From the NCBI GenBank assembly GCA_029939505.1, contig JAOZSV010000002.1, positions 17,741 to 81,740 of the forward strand: a DNA stretch of 64,000 bases, read 5' to 3'. Shown in pieces: positions 51,626 through 61,169 of this stretch. Below the pieces are notes generated by a model. The model saw only the letters and a program-made list of their open reading frames with translations. It did not search any database and had not been told where the DNA came from. Within the stretch, counting starts at the first letter, position 1; each line of letters opens with the position of its first letter. This stretch comes from Thiotrichaceae bacterium. GTDB taxonomy: Bacteria; Pseudomonadota; Gammaproteobacteria; Beggiatoales; Beggiatoaceae. Made by a program: the position numbers and the translations under genes.

Positions 51626-51743
51626 TTTTGCAGCTCAGAAATCCGATTTTTTCAAAAAATCGGATTTCTTAAAACAGATTTCCTAATTATTTGATTTTAA
51701 ATGATTTTTATGGGAATTCATTCACATTGCTCAGGTTTCAAAT

Positions 51744-52700
51744 ATGGAATACAAGGATTATTATAAAATTTTAGGTGTATCGCGTAATGCCACTCCAGAT
51801 GAAATTAAACGTGCTTACCGCAAATTAGCACATAAATATCATCCTGACATCAGTAAAGAAAAAAAGGCTGAACAACATTTTAAAGAAGTCGGAGAAGCCT
51901 ATGAAGTGCTTAAAGACACGGAAAAACGCGCTGCTTATAATCAATTAGGAACGAGGTGGCAAGCGGGTGAAAATTTTCGCCCTCCCCCTGGTTGGAATAA
52001 TGCAGGATGTCGTGGTAGCGGCTTTAAAAACACTCATGTGAATTACAGTGATTTTTTTGAAAACCTATTTGGAGGAGGAGGGCAGCACAATAAACGCCAT
52101 AACGCCTTTCAGACCAAGGGCGAAGATCAACAGATAAAAATTGCGATCAGTTTTGAAGAAGCCTATCAAGGCACAACCCGAATGTTACAATTAACAATGC
52201 CTGAAATGGGCAACAATAGGCAAATAAATTCTAAAAAACGGACGCTTAAAGTCAAAGTTCCACGCGGTGTTATAGCAGGTCAAAAAATTCGTTTGGGCGG
52301 ACAAGGTGGAGGGGGTATAGCTGGCGGTGTTCGTGGTGATTTATATTTGGAAATTGAATTTCAAGCCCATCATCTCTACCGTGCCGAAGGTAAAGATGTT
52401 TATATGACCTTACCCATAACACCTTGGGAAGCGGCTTTAGGTTGCGCTGTGGTTGTGCCAACTTTAGACGGAAAAGTAGAAATCAAAATTCCCGCCAATT
52501 CAAAATCAGGACAAAAATTACGTCTCAAAGGACGAGGATTTTCCAGTCATCCCCCAGGGGATTATTACATCGTGTTACAAATAGTTACGCCGACAGCGGA
52601 TAGCGAAGTGGTACAAGAAATTTATCGCAAAATGGCAAAAGAATTCTCCTTTTTCAATCCACGCGCTACAAAGGATTTTGAATTGGAGCCAAACCTCTGA
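51744..52700 (+). CDS. DnaJ-class chaperone (CbpA-like)
   Basis: [36 protein letters not shown] plus DnaJ C-terminal domain; no zinc-finger CXXCXGXG. Confidence 0.93.
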   Translation: MEYKDYYKILGVSRNATPDEIKRAYRKLAHKYHPDISKEKKAEQHFKEVGEAYEVLKDTEKRAAYNQLGTRWQAGENFRPPPGWNNAGCRGSGFKNTHVNYSDFFENLFGGGGQHNKRHNAFQTKGEDQQIKIAISFEEAYQGTTRMLQLTMPEMGNNRQINSKKRTLKVKVPRGVIAGQKIRLGGQGGGGIAGGVRGDLYLEIEFQAHHLYRAEGKDVYMTLPITPWEAALGCAVVVPTLDGKVEIKIPANSKSGQKLRLKGRGFSSHPPGDYYIVLQIVTPTADSEVVQEIYRKMAKEFSFFNPRATKDFELEPNL

Positions 52701-52858
52701 TGTTTTAGAAACCTCAGAGGTTTTTCTAAACGTTGGCAGCCCAAACCTCTGAGGTTTTGGAAACCTCAGAGGTTTTTCTAAAAAAGGATTTTGAACAGGA
52801 TTAAACGTTGGCAGCCCAACCTCTGAGGTTTTAGAAACCTCAGAGGTTTTCTAAACGT
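52690..52858. repeat. Three CCAAACCTCTGAGGTTTTRGAAACCTCAGAGGTTTTTCTAAACGTTGGCAGCC hairpin units
   Basis: Direct reading. Confidence 0.93.
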
Positions 52859-52882
52859 ATCCGTTCCTGTTTAAAAAAAATT

Positions 52883-52985
52883 GGTAACTACTCAGCCTTG
52901 AAATCAATTTCAAGGCTGACAGCTTTAGCAGACTTTAGCTTTTCGCCTTGAAATTGATTTCAAGGCTAACCGCTGAGTCGTTACC
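52883..52985. mobile_element. MITE-like element GGTAACTACTCAG..CTGAGTCGTTACC flanked by AAAAATTG
   Basis: TIR and flanking direct repeats read directly; one extra C at right end. Confidence 0.78.
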
Positions 52986-53164
52986 AAAAATTGATTTATG
53001 TCATTTTAAAAAAATAATCGTGTTTAGGTTAATCTGTTTTTTTAAGCCATTTGACGACAAAAATTTTAACTCTAAAATTTAAATCGCTATTGAAAAAATT
53101 GATTTATGTCATTATATAATGATTATTAGCCACTTCAATTTGAAAAATCAATAATGGGGATATT

Positions 53165-53743
53165 ATGCACACACTTCCTGAACTGACATTTGCTAAAAAT
53201 GCTCTGGAGCCACATATTTCCAAAGAAACTTTGGAATATCATCACGGTAAACATCACCAGACTTATGTGACTAATTTGAACAATCTTATCAAGGGGACTG
53301 AATTTGAAAACCTTTCCTTGGAAGAGACGATTCGTAAATCTTCTGGTGGTATTTTCAATAATGCCGCGCAAATCTGGAACCACAGTTTTTATTGGAACTG
53401 TCTCAGCCCACAGGGCGGCGGTGAACCCTCTGGTGCGCTTGCAGAAGCCATTAAGCGAGACTTTGGCTCTTTTGAAAGTTTCAAGGAACAATTTTCCAAA
53501 ACAGCCATCACCACTTTTGGTTCAGGATGGGGTTGGTTGGTGAAAAAACCAAACGGCTCCCTCGCATTGGAAAGTAGCAGCAATGCAGCTACTCCCTTGA
53601 CTGGTGAAAACAAACCTTTGTTGACATGCGATGTCTGGGAACATGCCTATTACATTGATTATCGCAATGCACGCCCTAAGTATGTGGAAGCCTTCTGGAA
53701 TTTGGTGAATTGGGATTTTGTGACGAAAAATTTTGGGGCTTAA
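53165..53743 (+). CDS. sodB: Superoxide dismutase (Fe type)
   Basis: [45 protein letters not shown]...[31 protein letters not shown]. Confidence 0.96.
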   Translation: MHTLPELTFAKNALEPHISKETLEYHHGKHHQTYVTNLNNLIKGTEFENLSLEETIRKSSGGIFNNAAQIWNHSFYWNCLSPQGGGEPSGALAEAIKRDFGSFESFKEQFSKTAITTFGSGWGWLVKKPNGSLALESSSNAATPLTGENKPLLTCDVWEHAYYIDYRNARPKYVEAFWNLVNWDFVTKNFGA

Positions 53744-53830
53744 ACTAAAAGTACAAAGCTAAAGCGTTGTACTCCAAAAAGAGCAAAAAACAATCAGCCT
53801 TCATTTCCCTATAATAAAGTGAGAAATATT

Positions 53831-54250
53831 ATGACCGCTCGAAGAAATTTTATTAAGACAGCATTGACTGTTGCATCAGGCATAGCAATTGGACAAGCGT
53901 CCACCGCTTTTGCTGCGAGTAATGACTCCTCGTGTTCAACGACGGGTATCATCTATACTGCTAAGAACCCAGGAAAATGGGCAGGCAAGGCTGGGGGGCA
54001 TGCGCCAAAAGTCAGCATTGACGGACAAAAAGTCACGATCACGACTGATCACAGCATGAGCGAAAAGCATTATATTGTGCGTCATACTCTGGTTTCTGAA
54101 AACGGAACGGTACTTGGTACCAAGACGTTCTCTTTTTCTGACGATAAGGCGGTTTCAACCTTTGAGTTAGCTGAAGGGCAGAAAGGAAAGTTACAAGCAA
54201 CCAGTTTTTGCAACAAACACGATTTATGGCTAACTGAATTTACTCTTTAA
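53831..54250 (+). CDS. Superoxide reductase/desulfoferrodoxin-family protein with TAT-type signal
   Basis: TARRNFIKTALTVASGIAIGQ; GKWAGKAGGHAPKVSIDGQKVTITTDHSMSEKHYIVRHTLV...TSFCNKHDLW (metal-site C..H pattern). Confidence 0.85.
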   Translation: MTARRNFIKTALTVASGIAIGQASTAFAASNDSSCSTTGIIYTAKNPGKWAGKAGGHAPKVSIDGQKVTITTDHSMSEKHYIVRHTLVSENGTVLGTKTFSFSDDKAVSTFELAEGQKGKLQATSFCNKHDLWLTEFTL

Positions 54251-54265
54251 CAAAAGGAAAAAACA

Positions 54266-54769
54266 ATGGCAGACGTAACTTTAAAGGGCAATACTTGTCA
54301 TACCAATGGCACTTTACCTGCTGTAGGCAGTGTCGCACCCGATTTCAATAGCCTGATTGATGGCAAGTTGGCTGAAGTGACTTTAAGCAGCTATGCGGGC
54401 AAGAGAAAATTGCTGAATATCGTTCCCAGTTTGGACACCCCGACTTGTGCCAGCTCTACTCGTAAGTTCAACGAGAAGGCTTCACAACTGAAGGATACGG
54501 TGGTACTGGTGATTTCTGCCGATTTACCCTTTGCACAGGGCCGTTTTTGTACGGCAGAAGGATTGGAAAACGTCATTCCTTTATCTCTGATGCGTTCCAA
54601 AAAAATGGCCAAAGACTATGGCATGTTATTGGTAGATGGACCACTTGAAGGAATCAGTGGTCGCGCAGTGGTCGCTCTTGACAAAGATAATAAGGTGATC
54701 TACACCCAACTGGTCGGCGAAATTACCGAAGAACCTGATTATGAAAGTGCTTTAGTCGCTTTAGGTTAA
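54266..54769 (+). CDS. tpx: Thiol peroxidase
   Basis: VTLKGNTCHTNGTLPAVGSVAPDF...NIVPSLDTPTCASSTRKFNE...SADLPFAQGRFC. Confidence 0.96.
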   Translation: MADVTLKGNTCHTNGTLPAVGSVAPDFNSLIDGKLAEVTLSSYAGKRKLLNIVPSLDTPTCASSTRKFNEKASQLKDTVVLVISADLPFAQGRFCTAEGLENVIPLSLMRSKKMAKDYGMLLVDGPLEGISGRAVVALDKDNKVIYTQLVGEITEEPDYESALVALG

Positions 54770-54960
54770 TCAGATAAGTACCTCTGCATATCGTATTAAA
54801 AAACAGCGTTTTTTCAAAAAACTCTGTTTATGAACGACGAATAAAAATGGAGTCCAACGCTTCAGCTTTGGGCGTTTGTTGGACGGACTGACAAAGCTGT
54901 GATCCCTATTTAATGTCAATCCACTTAATTGGTGGATATTATTCCATAAGAGGTATATAA

Positions 54961-55566
54961 ATGAGTGTATTAGTAGGACGTTCTGCCCCTGATTTCACAG
55001 CCGCTGCCGTATTGGGTAATGGCGAAATTGTTGAACAGTACAACTTATCAGAAACAGTCAAAGGCAAATATACGGTATTGTTTTTCTATCCATTGGACTT
55101 TACCTTTGTCTGTCCAACCGAGCTAATCGCTTTTGATAAGCGTCTCTCTGCTTTTAAAGAACGCAATGTCGAAGTGATTGGTATTTCTGTTGACTCACAG
55201 TTTGTACATAAAGCATGGCGCGATACCCCTGTAGAAAAAGGGGGTATTGGTGCAGTGGGTTATACCTTAGTGGCTGATTTAACACATGCCATCGCTAAAG
55301 CCTATGATGTAGAAACCCCTAATGGTGCAGTGGCTTTTCGTGGCTCATTTTTGATTGACAAGGAAGGCGTTGTACGTCATCAAGTCGTCAATGATTTAGG
55401 GCTTGGACGCAATATTGATGATATGATTCGCATGGTTGACGCTTTGCAATTCAATGAAGAACATGGCGAAGTTTGTCCTGCCGGTTGGAATAAAGGCGAT
55501 GCGGGTATGAAAGGTTCAACAGAAGGTGTTGCTGAATACTTATCAAAACATGCTCAGGAACTCTAA
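54961..55566 (+). CDS. Peroxiredoxin (AhpC/Prx1 type)
   Basis: LFFYPLDFTFVCPTELIAFDKRLSAFKERNVEVIGISVDSQFVHKAW...HGEVCPAGWNKGDAGMK. Confidence 0.96.
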   Translation: MSVLVGRSAPDFTAAAVLGNGEIVEQYNLSETVKGKYTVLFFYPLDFTFVCPTELIAFDKRLSAFKERNVEVIGISVDSQFVHKAWRDTPVEKGGIGAVGYTLVADLTHAIAKAYDVETPNGAVAFRGSFLIDKEGVVRHQVVNDLGLGRNIDDMIRMVDALQFNEEHGEVCPAGWNKGDAGMKGSTEGVAEYLSKHAQEL

Positions 55567-55599
55567 GTTTAATGATGAATGATTCAATGATGAATGGTT

Positions 55600-55702
55600 T
55601 TCGAGGTTTTAGTTTTTTGAAAAAAAACTAAAACCTCGAAATGATGAATTAAATCAATCGCTTTTCGAGGCGAAAGTTTTTTGAAGAAAAACTTTCGCCT
55701 CG
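55600..55702. repeat. Two adjacent family-1 hairpins with different arm cores (TTTTAG and CGAAAG)
   Basis: Direct reading. Confidence 0.93.
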
Positions 55703-55964
55703 ACTATTCTGAAAATGCTTATTCAAAGCATTTTCTTCAACCCTTCCTCAACACTTATCCCCAACACCTTCGCAACCGCAGCAGACACGGATTAGCGGTA
55801 TAAACGGATTGATAAACGGATTCTATAAAAATCCGTTGAGACCGTCAATCCGCTATACTAAACCTCTTCAACACTTCCTCAACACTTATCCCCAACACCT
55901 TCGCAACCACAGCGTAGCATCGTTGGTGGCTTGTATACTCCGAACGGGAATAAACTTAACTTTT

Positions 55965-56185
55965 CTATGCGAATTAAGAGTGAAAATAGGAGTCCAACGC
56001 TTCAGCTTTGGTTATTTTGGAATGCGAATTAAGAGTGAAAATAGGAGTCCAACGCTTCAGCTTTGGTTATTTTGGAATGCGAATTAAGAGTGAAAATAGG
56101 AGTCCAACGCTTCAGCTTTGGGCGGACTAACAAAGCTAAAGCGTTGTACTCCAAATCACAAAGCTAAAGCGTTGTACTCCATTTT
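55965..56185. repeat. Three direct copies of GCGAATTAAGAGTGAAAATAGGAGTCCAACGCTTCAGCTTTGGTTATTTTGGAAT, then inverse copies of the core
   Basis: Direct reading. Confidence 0.95.
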
Positions 56186-56290
56186 TGACAAAGCTAAAGC
56201 ATTCATCATTCACCATTCACCATTCATCATTCATCTTAGGATTAACGATCCTTGATGAAAATGATGAATTGATATCAAAAGGAAAAGCGA

Positions 56291-57343
56291 ATGACTTCTG
56301 AAAATATCACTCTGTATTTTAAACAGGGAACGAGCGATAAAGTGTATAAAGCCTCTATGGAAGAAGCGGATAACAATTTTGTGGTGAATTTTGCTTATGG
56401 GCGCAGGGGAGCGACGCTCAAAACCGGGACTAAAACGAAAACCCCCGTTGATTATGCTTCCGCCAAGAAGATATACGAAAAACTGGTGGAAAGCAAAACG
56501 TCGAAAGGTTATATGCCCGGCAAAGACGGTTCACAATATGTTCATGCCGACACCGATATGAAAAACACAGGTGTCCAATGTCAATTACTCAACTTTGTTG
56601 AAGAAGCCGTCGCGCTTCAACTCATCAAAGACAGCAAGTGGTGGGCGCAGGAAAAGCTTGACGGGAGGAGAATGCTTATCCACAAAACCGATTCGATAAC
56701 CGCAATCAACAGAAAAGGGCTTTCTATCGGTGCGCCGGATACGATACTCCAAAGTGCGAGTGAAGTTGAACAATCTTACCTCGTCGATGGTGAAGCCGTC
56801 GGGGAACAATTGTTTGTTTTTGACCTCTTGGAAATTGATAATACTGATGTAAAAACAAGAATTTACAAAAAAAGGCTCTCTCAACTCGAAAAATTGGAAT
56901 TTAATGGTTCAATCATCATCGTTGAAACCGCAAAAACCAAAAAAGAGAAACAAGAATTGTATGACAGATTAAAAGCGTCAGGCATGGAGGGCATTGTCTT
57001 CAAAAAACCGTCTGCGCCCTACACTGCTGGCAGACCAAACAGTGGCGGAAACCAGATGAAATTCAAGTTTTATGCCACTGCATCTGTCATTGTCACCTCG
57101 CACAATCAGAAGCGCAGTGTTGCGGTTGCGATTATCGCCGATAAAAAGCAAGTCAACGTGGGAAATGTCACCATCCCACCCAACAAAGAAATACCGGCGG
57201 TTGATTCAATTATTGAAGTTCGGTATCTCTATGCCTATAAGGGCGGTAATCTTTACCAACCCACTTATATTGGTGTGCGGGATGATATTTGTTTTGAAGA
57301 TTGTCTTATCTCACAATTGAAATATAAAAAAGACTATGCTTAA
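56291..57343 (+). CDS. ATP-dependent DNA ligase with N-terminal WGR domain
   Basis: WGR: ENITLYFKQGTSDKVYKASMEEADNNFVVNFAYGRRGATLKTGTKTKTPVDYASAKKIYEKLVESKTSKGY; ligase: WAQEKLDGRRMLIH (KxDGxR), LVDGEAVGEQLFVFDLLE, GMEGIVFKKP, QMKFKFYATAS. Confidence 0.88.
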   Translation: MTSENITLYFKQGTSDKVYKASMEEADNNFVVNFAYGRRGATLKTGTKTKTPVDYASAKKIYEKLVESKTSKGYMPGKDGSQYVHADTDMKNTGVQCQLLNFVEEAVALQLIKDSKWWAQEKLDGRRMLIHKTDSITAINRKGLSIGAPDTILQSASEVEQSYLVDGEAVGEQLFVFDLLEIDNTDVKTRIYKKRLSQLEKLEFNGSIIIVETAKTKKEKQELYDRLKASGMEGIVFKKPSAPYTAGRPNSGGNQMKFKFYATASVIVTSHNQKRSVAVAIIADKKQVNVGNVTIPPNKEIPAVDSIIEVRYLYAYKGGNLYQPTYIGVRDDICFEDCLISQLKYKKDYA

Positions 57344-57739
57344 TGGTGAATGGTTCTCGATGTTTGAGTTTTTTGAAAAAAAACTCAAACATCGAAATGA
57401 TGTATTAAATCAATCATTTAAAGAAAATTTTAGTTCAGGTAGGCCGTTGCACAGTCTTTATATTGCAACGGCTAAATGTAAAAAGCCATCTGAACTGATA
57501 CAGGAATTTAATGTGATTGTTGACATAGTCATTTTCCAAATCAGTGAAATTAAATATAACCTTATTTGAGTTATTATAACTTAAAATCATTTATATCGTT
57601 TAAAAAGGGAACTAAAGGTGAGGAAAACTGACGAATGTGGTGGGCGAAAAAAAAAGGTGGGTTTCGCTTTACCCACCCTACAATTTAACATAAGCGACGC
57701 TGGCTAAAATTTAACATAAGCGACGTTGGCTAGGACGAT

Positions 57740-58435
57740 TCATTTTTGTCGGCTTAAAAGAATATTTCCATTTTCTGTCGTTTCATCCCCTGAACCGTAT
57801 GTCTTATTCGGTACTCCGACTGCCCCTGATAAAATTCCGTTTTCCAGTATCATTCTATACTCACGATTTGTACTCCAACTACCATCAAACTCCAAAGCTC
57901 TTACCCTTTTAATCCTAACGAGTTGGCGTGTTATGGTATCAGGGGGAAGGTTATTCAGTGTTTCAGGAGTGAGCCTATCTTCATCAATAAAGCTATCACC
58001 TATCTGATATTGGCTTAAAATATCTCCAGTTACTCTGGCATGAAGATAATCACCACCCACTTCTTCTGGTTCTGAGTGTGTAATTTCACCACCAATGTAA
58101 CCATCTTGAACAACGACCAGTTTCAGTGTAGTCGAATAACTCTTATCATTAATAAGATACTTACCCACCCAAGTTGTATTACGCAGATTTTGTTCCAATT
58201 GTTCTTGGAGAGAAGATTGATTAAGTACACCCAGAATATTGAGGCTATATTCAGGATTTAATGTAAAATCCACACTATAAAACAAGTCACTCCATAAAGG
58301 TTTCACACCGCCTATTGTGACTTTATCTACACTTGATTTTTCAGGAACGATGTAAGCCTTTGAAAAATCAACATCTGCTCCCGCATAAGCATAGGAACTT
58401 AATGCTATGCTTATTGTAAATACCCATTTTTTCAT
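57740..58435 (-). CDS. Hypothetical secreted protein (start 58435)
   Basis: MKKWVFTISIALSSYAYAGADVDFSKAY signal peptide; DFYTGYWAG-like repeats not identified. Confidence 0.6.
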   Translation of the reverse strand: MKKWVFTISIALSSYAYAGADVDFSKAYIVPEKSSVDKVTIGGVKPLWSDLFYSVDFTLNPEYSLNILGVLNQSSLQEQLEQNLRNTTWVGKYLINDKSYSTTLKLVVVQDGYIGGEITHSEPEEVGGDYLHARVTGDILSQYQIGDSFIDEDRLTPETLNNLPPDTITRQLVRIKRVRALEFDGSWSTNREYRMILENGILSGAVGVPNKTYGSGDETTENGNILLSRQK

Positions 58436-58774
58436 CAAATTACTCCAATACCCAATTAAGTAGCGAACGTAGGGGGCAGGTAGAGGAACAAAACCCATCT
58501 TTTCAGATAAATGGTGGATTGATCTCACTTCGCGATATTCCACATTTCCACCTGCTACGCTGGCTTTAATCATCAGATATCACATTGCACAGATTATTTA
58601 TTTTGAAAAAATACCACTAAATATTGTATAATCCCAAAACACTAAAAACAGTAGGCATTATCACTCAGCCCACTTTTTAAGTTCTCGCATTCTACAGGAT
58701 AATCTTAAACTAATCAAGCGACCCAGAGTTATTAATGGCCTAACTCAGAGTATCTATTTATAAATAAAACTCAG

Positions 58775-59203
58775 ATGAATAGATTACAAGCACTCTATCC
58801 CGCACGGATTTGGTATGAAGACGACGTATATTATGTGCAATTTCTTGATCTTGAGAATGGGTTTACCTTTGGAGAAAACCTGACTCAAGCTAAAGAAATG
58901 GCTGCTGATGTTCTTAATGGTTTATTGGCATCAGCATTAACACATAATGAGCCGATTCCGCTCCCTCAAAAAGCACAAGGTGACAATATTTACCTCATTG
59001 CACCAACCATTCAAGTGCAAGTCGCCCTCTTATTGCGCCTAATTCGAGCGAACTGGCCTGAAGAAAAAATGGCATTAGCAATGGGTGAAACCAAACAAAC
59101 CTATCAAAAAATTGAGCAGAGCTATAAGATTCCGACTTTGTCACAATTACAAGAGATTGCACAGGTTTTTGGCAAAGAGTTAGTTATTGAGTTTAGGGAT
59201 TGA
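58775..59203 (+). CDS. HicB-family antitoxin-like protein with C-terminal HTH, no HicA adjacent
   Basis: LYPARIWYEDDVYYVQFLDLENGFTFGENLTQAKEMAADVLNGLL (HicB fold) + LLLRLIRANWPEEKMALAMGETKQTYQKIEQSYKIPTLSQLQEIAQVFG (HTH). Confidence 0.8.
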   Translation: MNRLQALYPARIWYEDDVYYVQFLDLENGFTFGENLTQAKEMAADVLNGLLASALTHNEPIPLPQKAQGDNIYLIAPTIQVQVALLLRLIRANWPEEKMALAMGETKQTYQKIEQSYKIPTLSQLQEIAQVFGKELVIEFRD

Positions 59204-59215
59204 ACTAGCTGGTTT

Positions 59216-59350
59216 CCACTCGTCGGAGTCACTGCCATTAAGTTAAGCCTTGGAGTCCATTCGAGGTTTTAGTTTTTTTTTCAAAAAAACTAAAACCTCG
59301 AATCCTTTAGATTTGGAACTTAATGACATTGACTCGTCGGAGTGGGAACC
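59216..59350. repeat. Nested inverted repeat: outer CCACTCGTCGGAGTCACTGCCATTAAGTT arms, inner family-1 hairpin (59260-59302)
   Basis: Direct reading of both arm pairs. Confidence 0.85.
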
Positions 59351-59399
59351 CATTCCAACAACCCAGAGTTATTAATAGCCTAACTCAGAGAATCTATTT

Positions 59400-59510
59400 A
59401 TGGAAAAATTACCTAAAAAACTGAAATTTATTCGCTCAGTTAAAAATTGGACACAAGAAGAGGTTGCGAAGAAATTGGGCATTTCCACGTTTAAGTCGAG
59501 GTTTGGTTAG
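59400..59510 (+). pseudogene. Truncated XRE-family regulator (5' duplicate of 60345 gene)
   Basis: MEKLPKKLKFIRSVKNWTQEEVAKKLGIS-TFKSRFG* versus MEKLPKKLKFIRSVKNWTQEDVAEKLGISIHAYAKIERGETNVS. Confidence 0.85.
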
Positions 59511-59817
59511 CATTATCGTTCAATTCAGCATCCTTTAATGTTGATTCATCAGGTGGACTTGGATAATGCCCTTTAGCTTGGACAAGATAGATACAGTCAT
59601 CATCAAACCGATATACCAGACGATTTTCTCTATCAATTCGACGTGACCAATATCCTGACCATTCATACTTTAAAGCTTCTGGTTTACCAATACCCGTTTT
59701 AGGTGTTGTACAGATTTGTTCCAACATTCGCTTGATTTTGTTATATCGTTGGTTATCGGTTTGTTTCCAGTTAGCCAACTCTTGTTTAGCATTGAGTGTG
59801 AGTTTCAGTATTCGCAT
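59491..59817 (-). CDS. Txe/YoeB-family toxin
   Basis: ELANWKQTDNQRYNKIKRMLEQICTTPKTGIGKPEALKYEWSGYWSRRIDRENRLVYRFDDDCIYLVQAKGHY. Confidence 0.85.
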   Translation of the reverse strand: MRILKLTLNAKQELANWKQTDNQRYNKIKRMLEQICTTPKTGIGKPEALKYEWSGYWSRRIDRENRLVYRFDDDCIYLVQAKGHYPSPPDESTLKDAELNDNANQTST

Positions 59818-60124
59818 TTTCTATGAATTCATCCAATTGTGCATCTAGGTTCTCTAATTTAACCGTTTCAACTTCACCCGCTTTAAGTTGTTGAATAGAC
59901 TCTCTCAGTCTTTTTATATCAATTCCTTGAGATTGCAAATCGTTTAAATAGGCTTCTTGATTGTTTAGGACATTATCACTTTGCCCAAGAACATAAGATT
60001 GTTGTTCAGCATTTTCGGCGATAATAATAACCGTAACGGTTTGCGTGGCTGGTAATTGTTTCGTCCATGCGGGTGGCAGTTCATTAACTTTGATGTGTTC
60101 TAACGTAATATGAGACATATTCAT
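59786..60124 (-). CDS. Putative antitoxin partner of the YoeB-like toxin
   Basis: Overlaps toxin start, same strand, 112 aa acidic C-terminus. Confidence 0.65.
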   Translation of the reverse strand: MNMSHITLEHIKVNELPPAWTKQLPATQTVTVIIIAENAEQQSYVLGQSDNVLNNQEAYLNDLQSQGIDIKRLRESIQQLKAGEVETVKLENLDAQLDEFIENANTETHTQC

Positions 60125-60344
60125 TAACTCATGTATCTATATTGGTTGTTATGTTGTCTAAATCAGCAAGCATAGGATTTATTATGGCATTTTGAAAAGG
60201 TACCACTAAATATCGTATAATTTCAACAGACTAAAAACAGTAGGCATTCTCATTCAGCCCACTTTTTCAGCCTTTCTTATTTTACAAAATAATCTTAAAC
60301 TAATCAAGCGACCCAGAGTTATTAATAGCCTAACTCAGAGTATT

Positions 60345-60755
60345 ATGGAAAAATTACCCAAAAAACTGAAATTTATTCGCTCAGTTAAAAATTGGACGCA
60401 AGAAGATGTTGCGGAAAAATTGGGCATATCCATCCATGCCTACGCAAAAATAGAGCGCGGGGAAACGAATGTGAGCCTTTCTAGGCTTGAACAAATTGCT
60501 GAAGTCATGGAAATCGAATTGTCGCAGTTATTTGGTTTGGATGAAAAGAATGTTATAAGTGGTGATAACAATACGCTATGTCAAAATGTGAATTCCCCCT
60601 CAACTGAGCAAATAGAATACAAACATGAATTAGAAAAAGCCAATTTAATGATTGAAGAGCAAGAAAGGGAAATTGATTATTTAAAACAACAGGTTAATGA
60701 TTTGAGAGAAATAAATAACCTATTGAAAAAACAGGAAAAACAAGAATCCAGTTAA
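60345..60755 (+). CDS. XRE-family HTH regulator with C-terminal coiled coil
   Basis: FIRSVKNWTQEDVAEKLGISIHAYAKIERGETNVSLSRLEQIAEVMEIELSQLFGL. Confidence 0.9.
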   Translation: MEKLPKKLKFIRSVKNWTQEDVAEKLGISIHAYAKIERGETNVSLSRLEQIAEVMEIELSQLFGLDEKNVISGDNNTLCQNVNSPSTEQIEYKHELEKANLMIEEQEREIDYLKQQVNDLREINNLLKKQEKQESS

Positions 60756-61019
60756 GGGTTATTATGCAGATGACACAAGCCCTCTATTTTCATTTGGAAG
60801 AGATGATGGAGAAAGGTGAACGGTTTCCACCAGCGCGATGTTTGACGGATCACATTGACGAGATTAATACAACTGCTGGTGATTTTTTTACATTTATACC
60901 GATCAATATGAATAAATTGAAACGTGTACAAAATAACTTCTACAATGTTGCTTCAAACCTGACAGGTTTTTAAAACCTGTCAATGCGAATTAAGAGTTGA
61001 ATTTTTTTTGAAAATGGAG

Positions 61020-61060
61020 TTCGAGGTTTTCGTTTTTTGAAGAAAAACGAAAACCTCGAA
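61020..61060. repeat. Family-1 hairpin (GAGGTTTTCG core)
   Basis: Direct reading. Confidence 0.93.
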
Positions 61061-61169
61061 TTTGCCCCTACGTCAAATATTTCATTATTGTAGGGGCTGC
61101 GTGTCTGCCCTTTGTGAAATGAATTATCTGAACGTCTATAAACCTGTCAGGTTTGAAGCAACCAATCCA

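Noticed and set aside
55809-56087. 92-aa ORF with internal RFSFGYFGMRIKSENRSPTLQLWLFWNANKSE repeat
   Set aside because: Translation of the 55-bp tandem repeat
60764-60973. 69-aa ORF MQMTQALYFHLEEMMEKG... after the XRE gene
   Set aside because: Possibly real start but ends in a CCTGACAGGTTTTTAAAACCTGTCA palindrome; family not recognised, so not called with confidence
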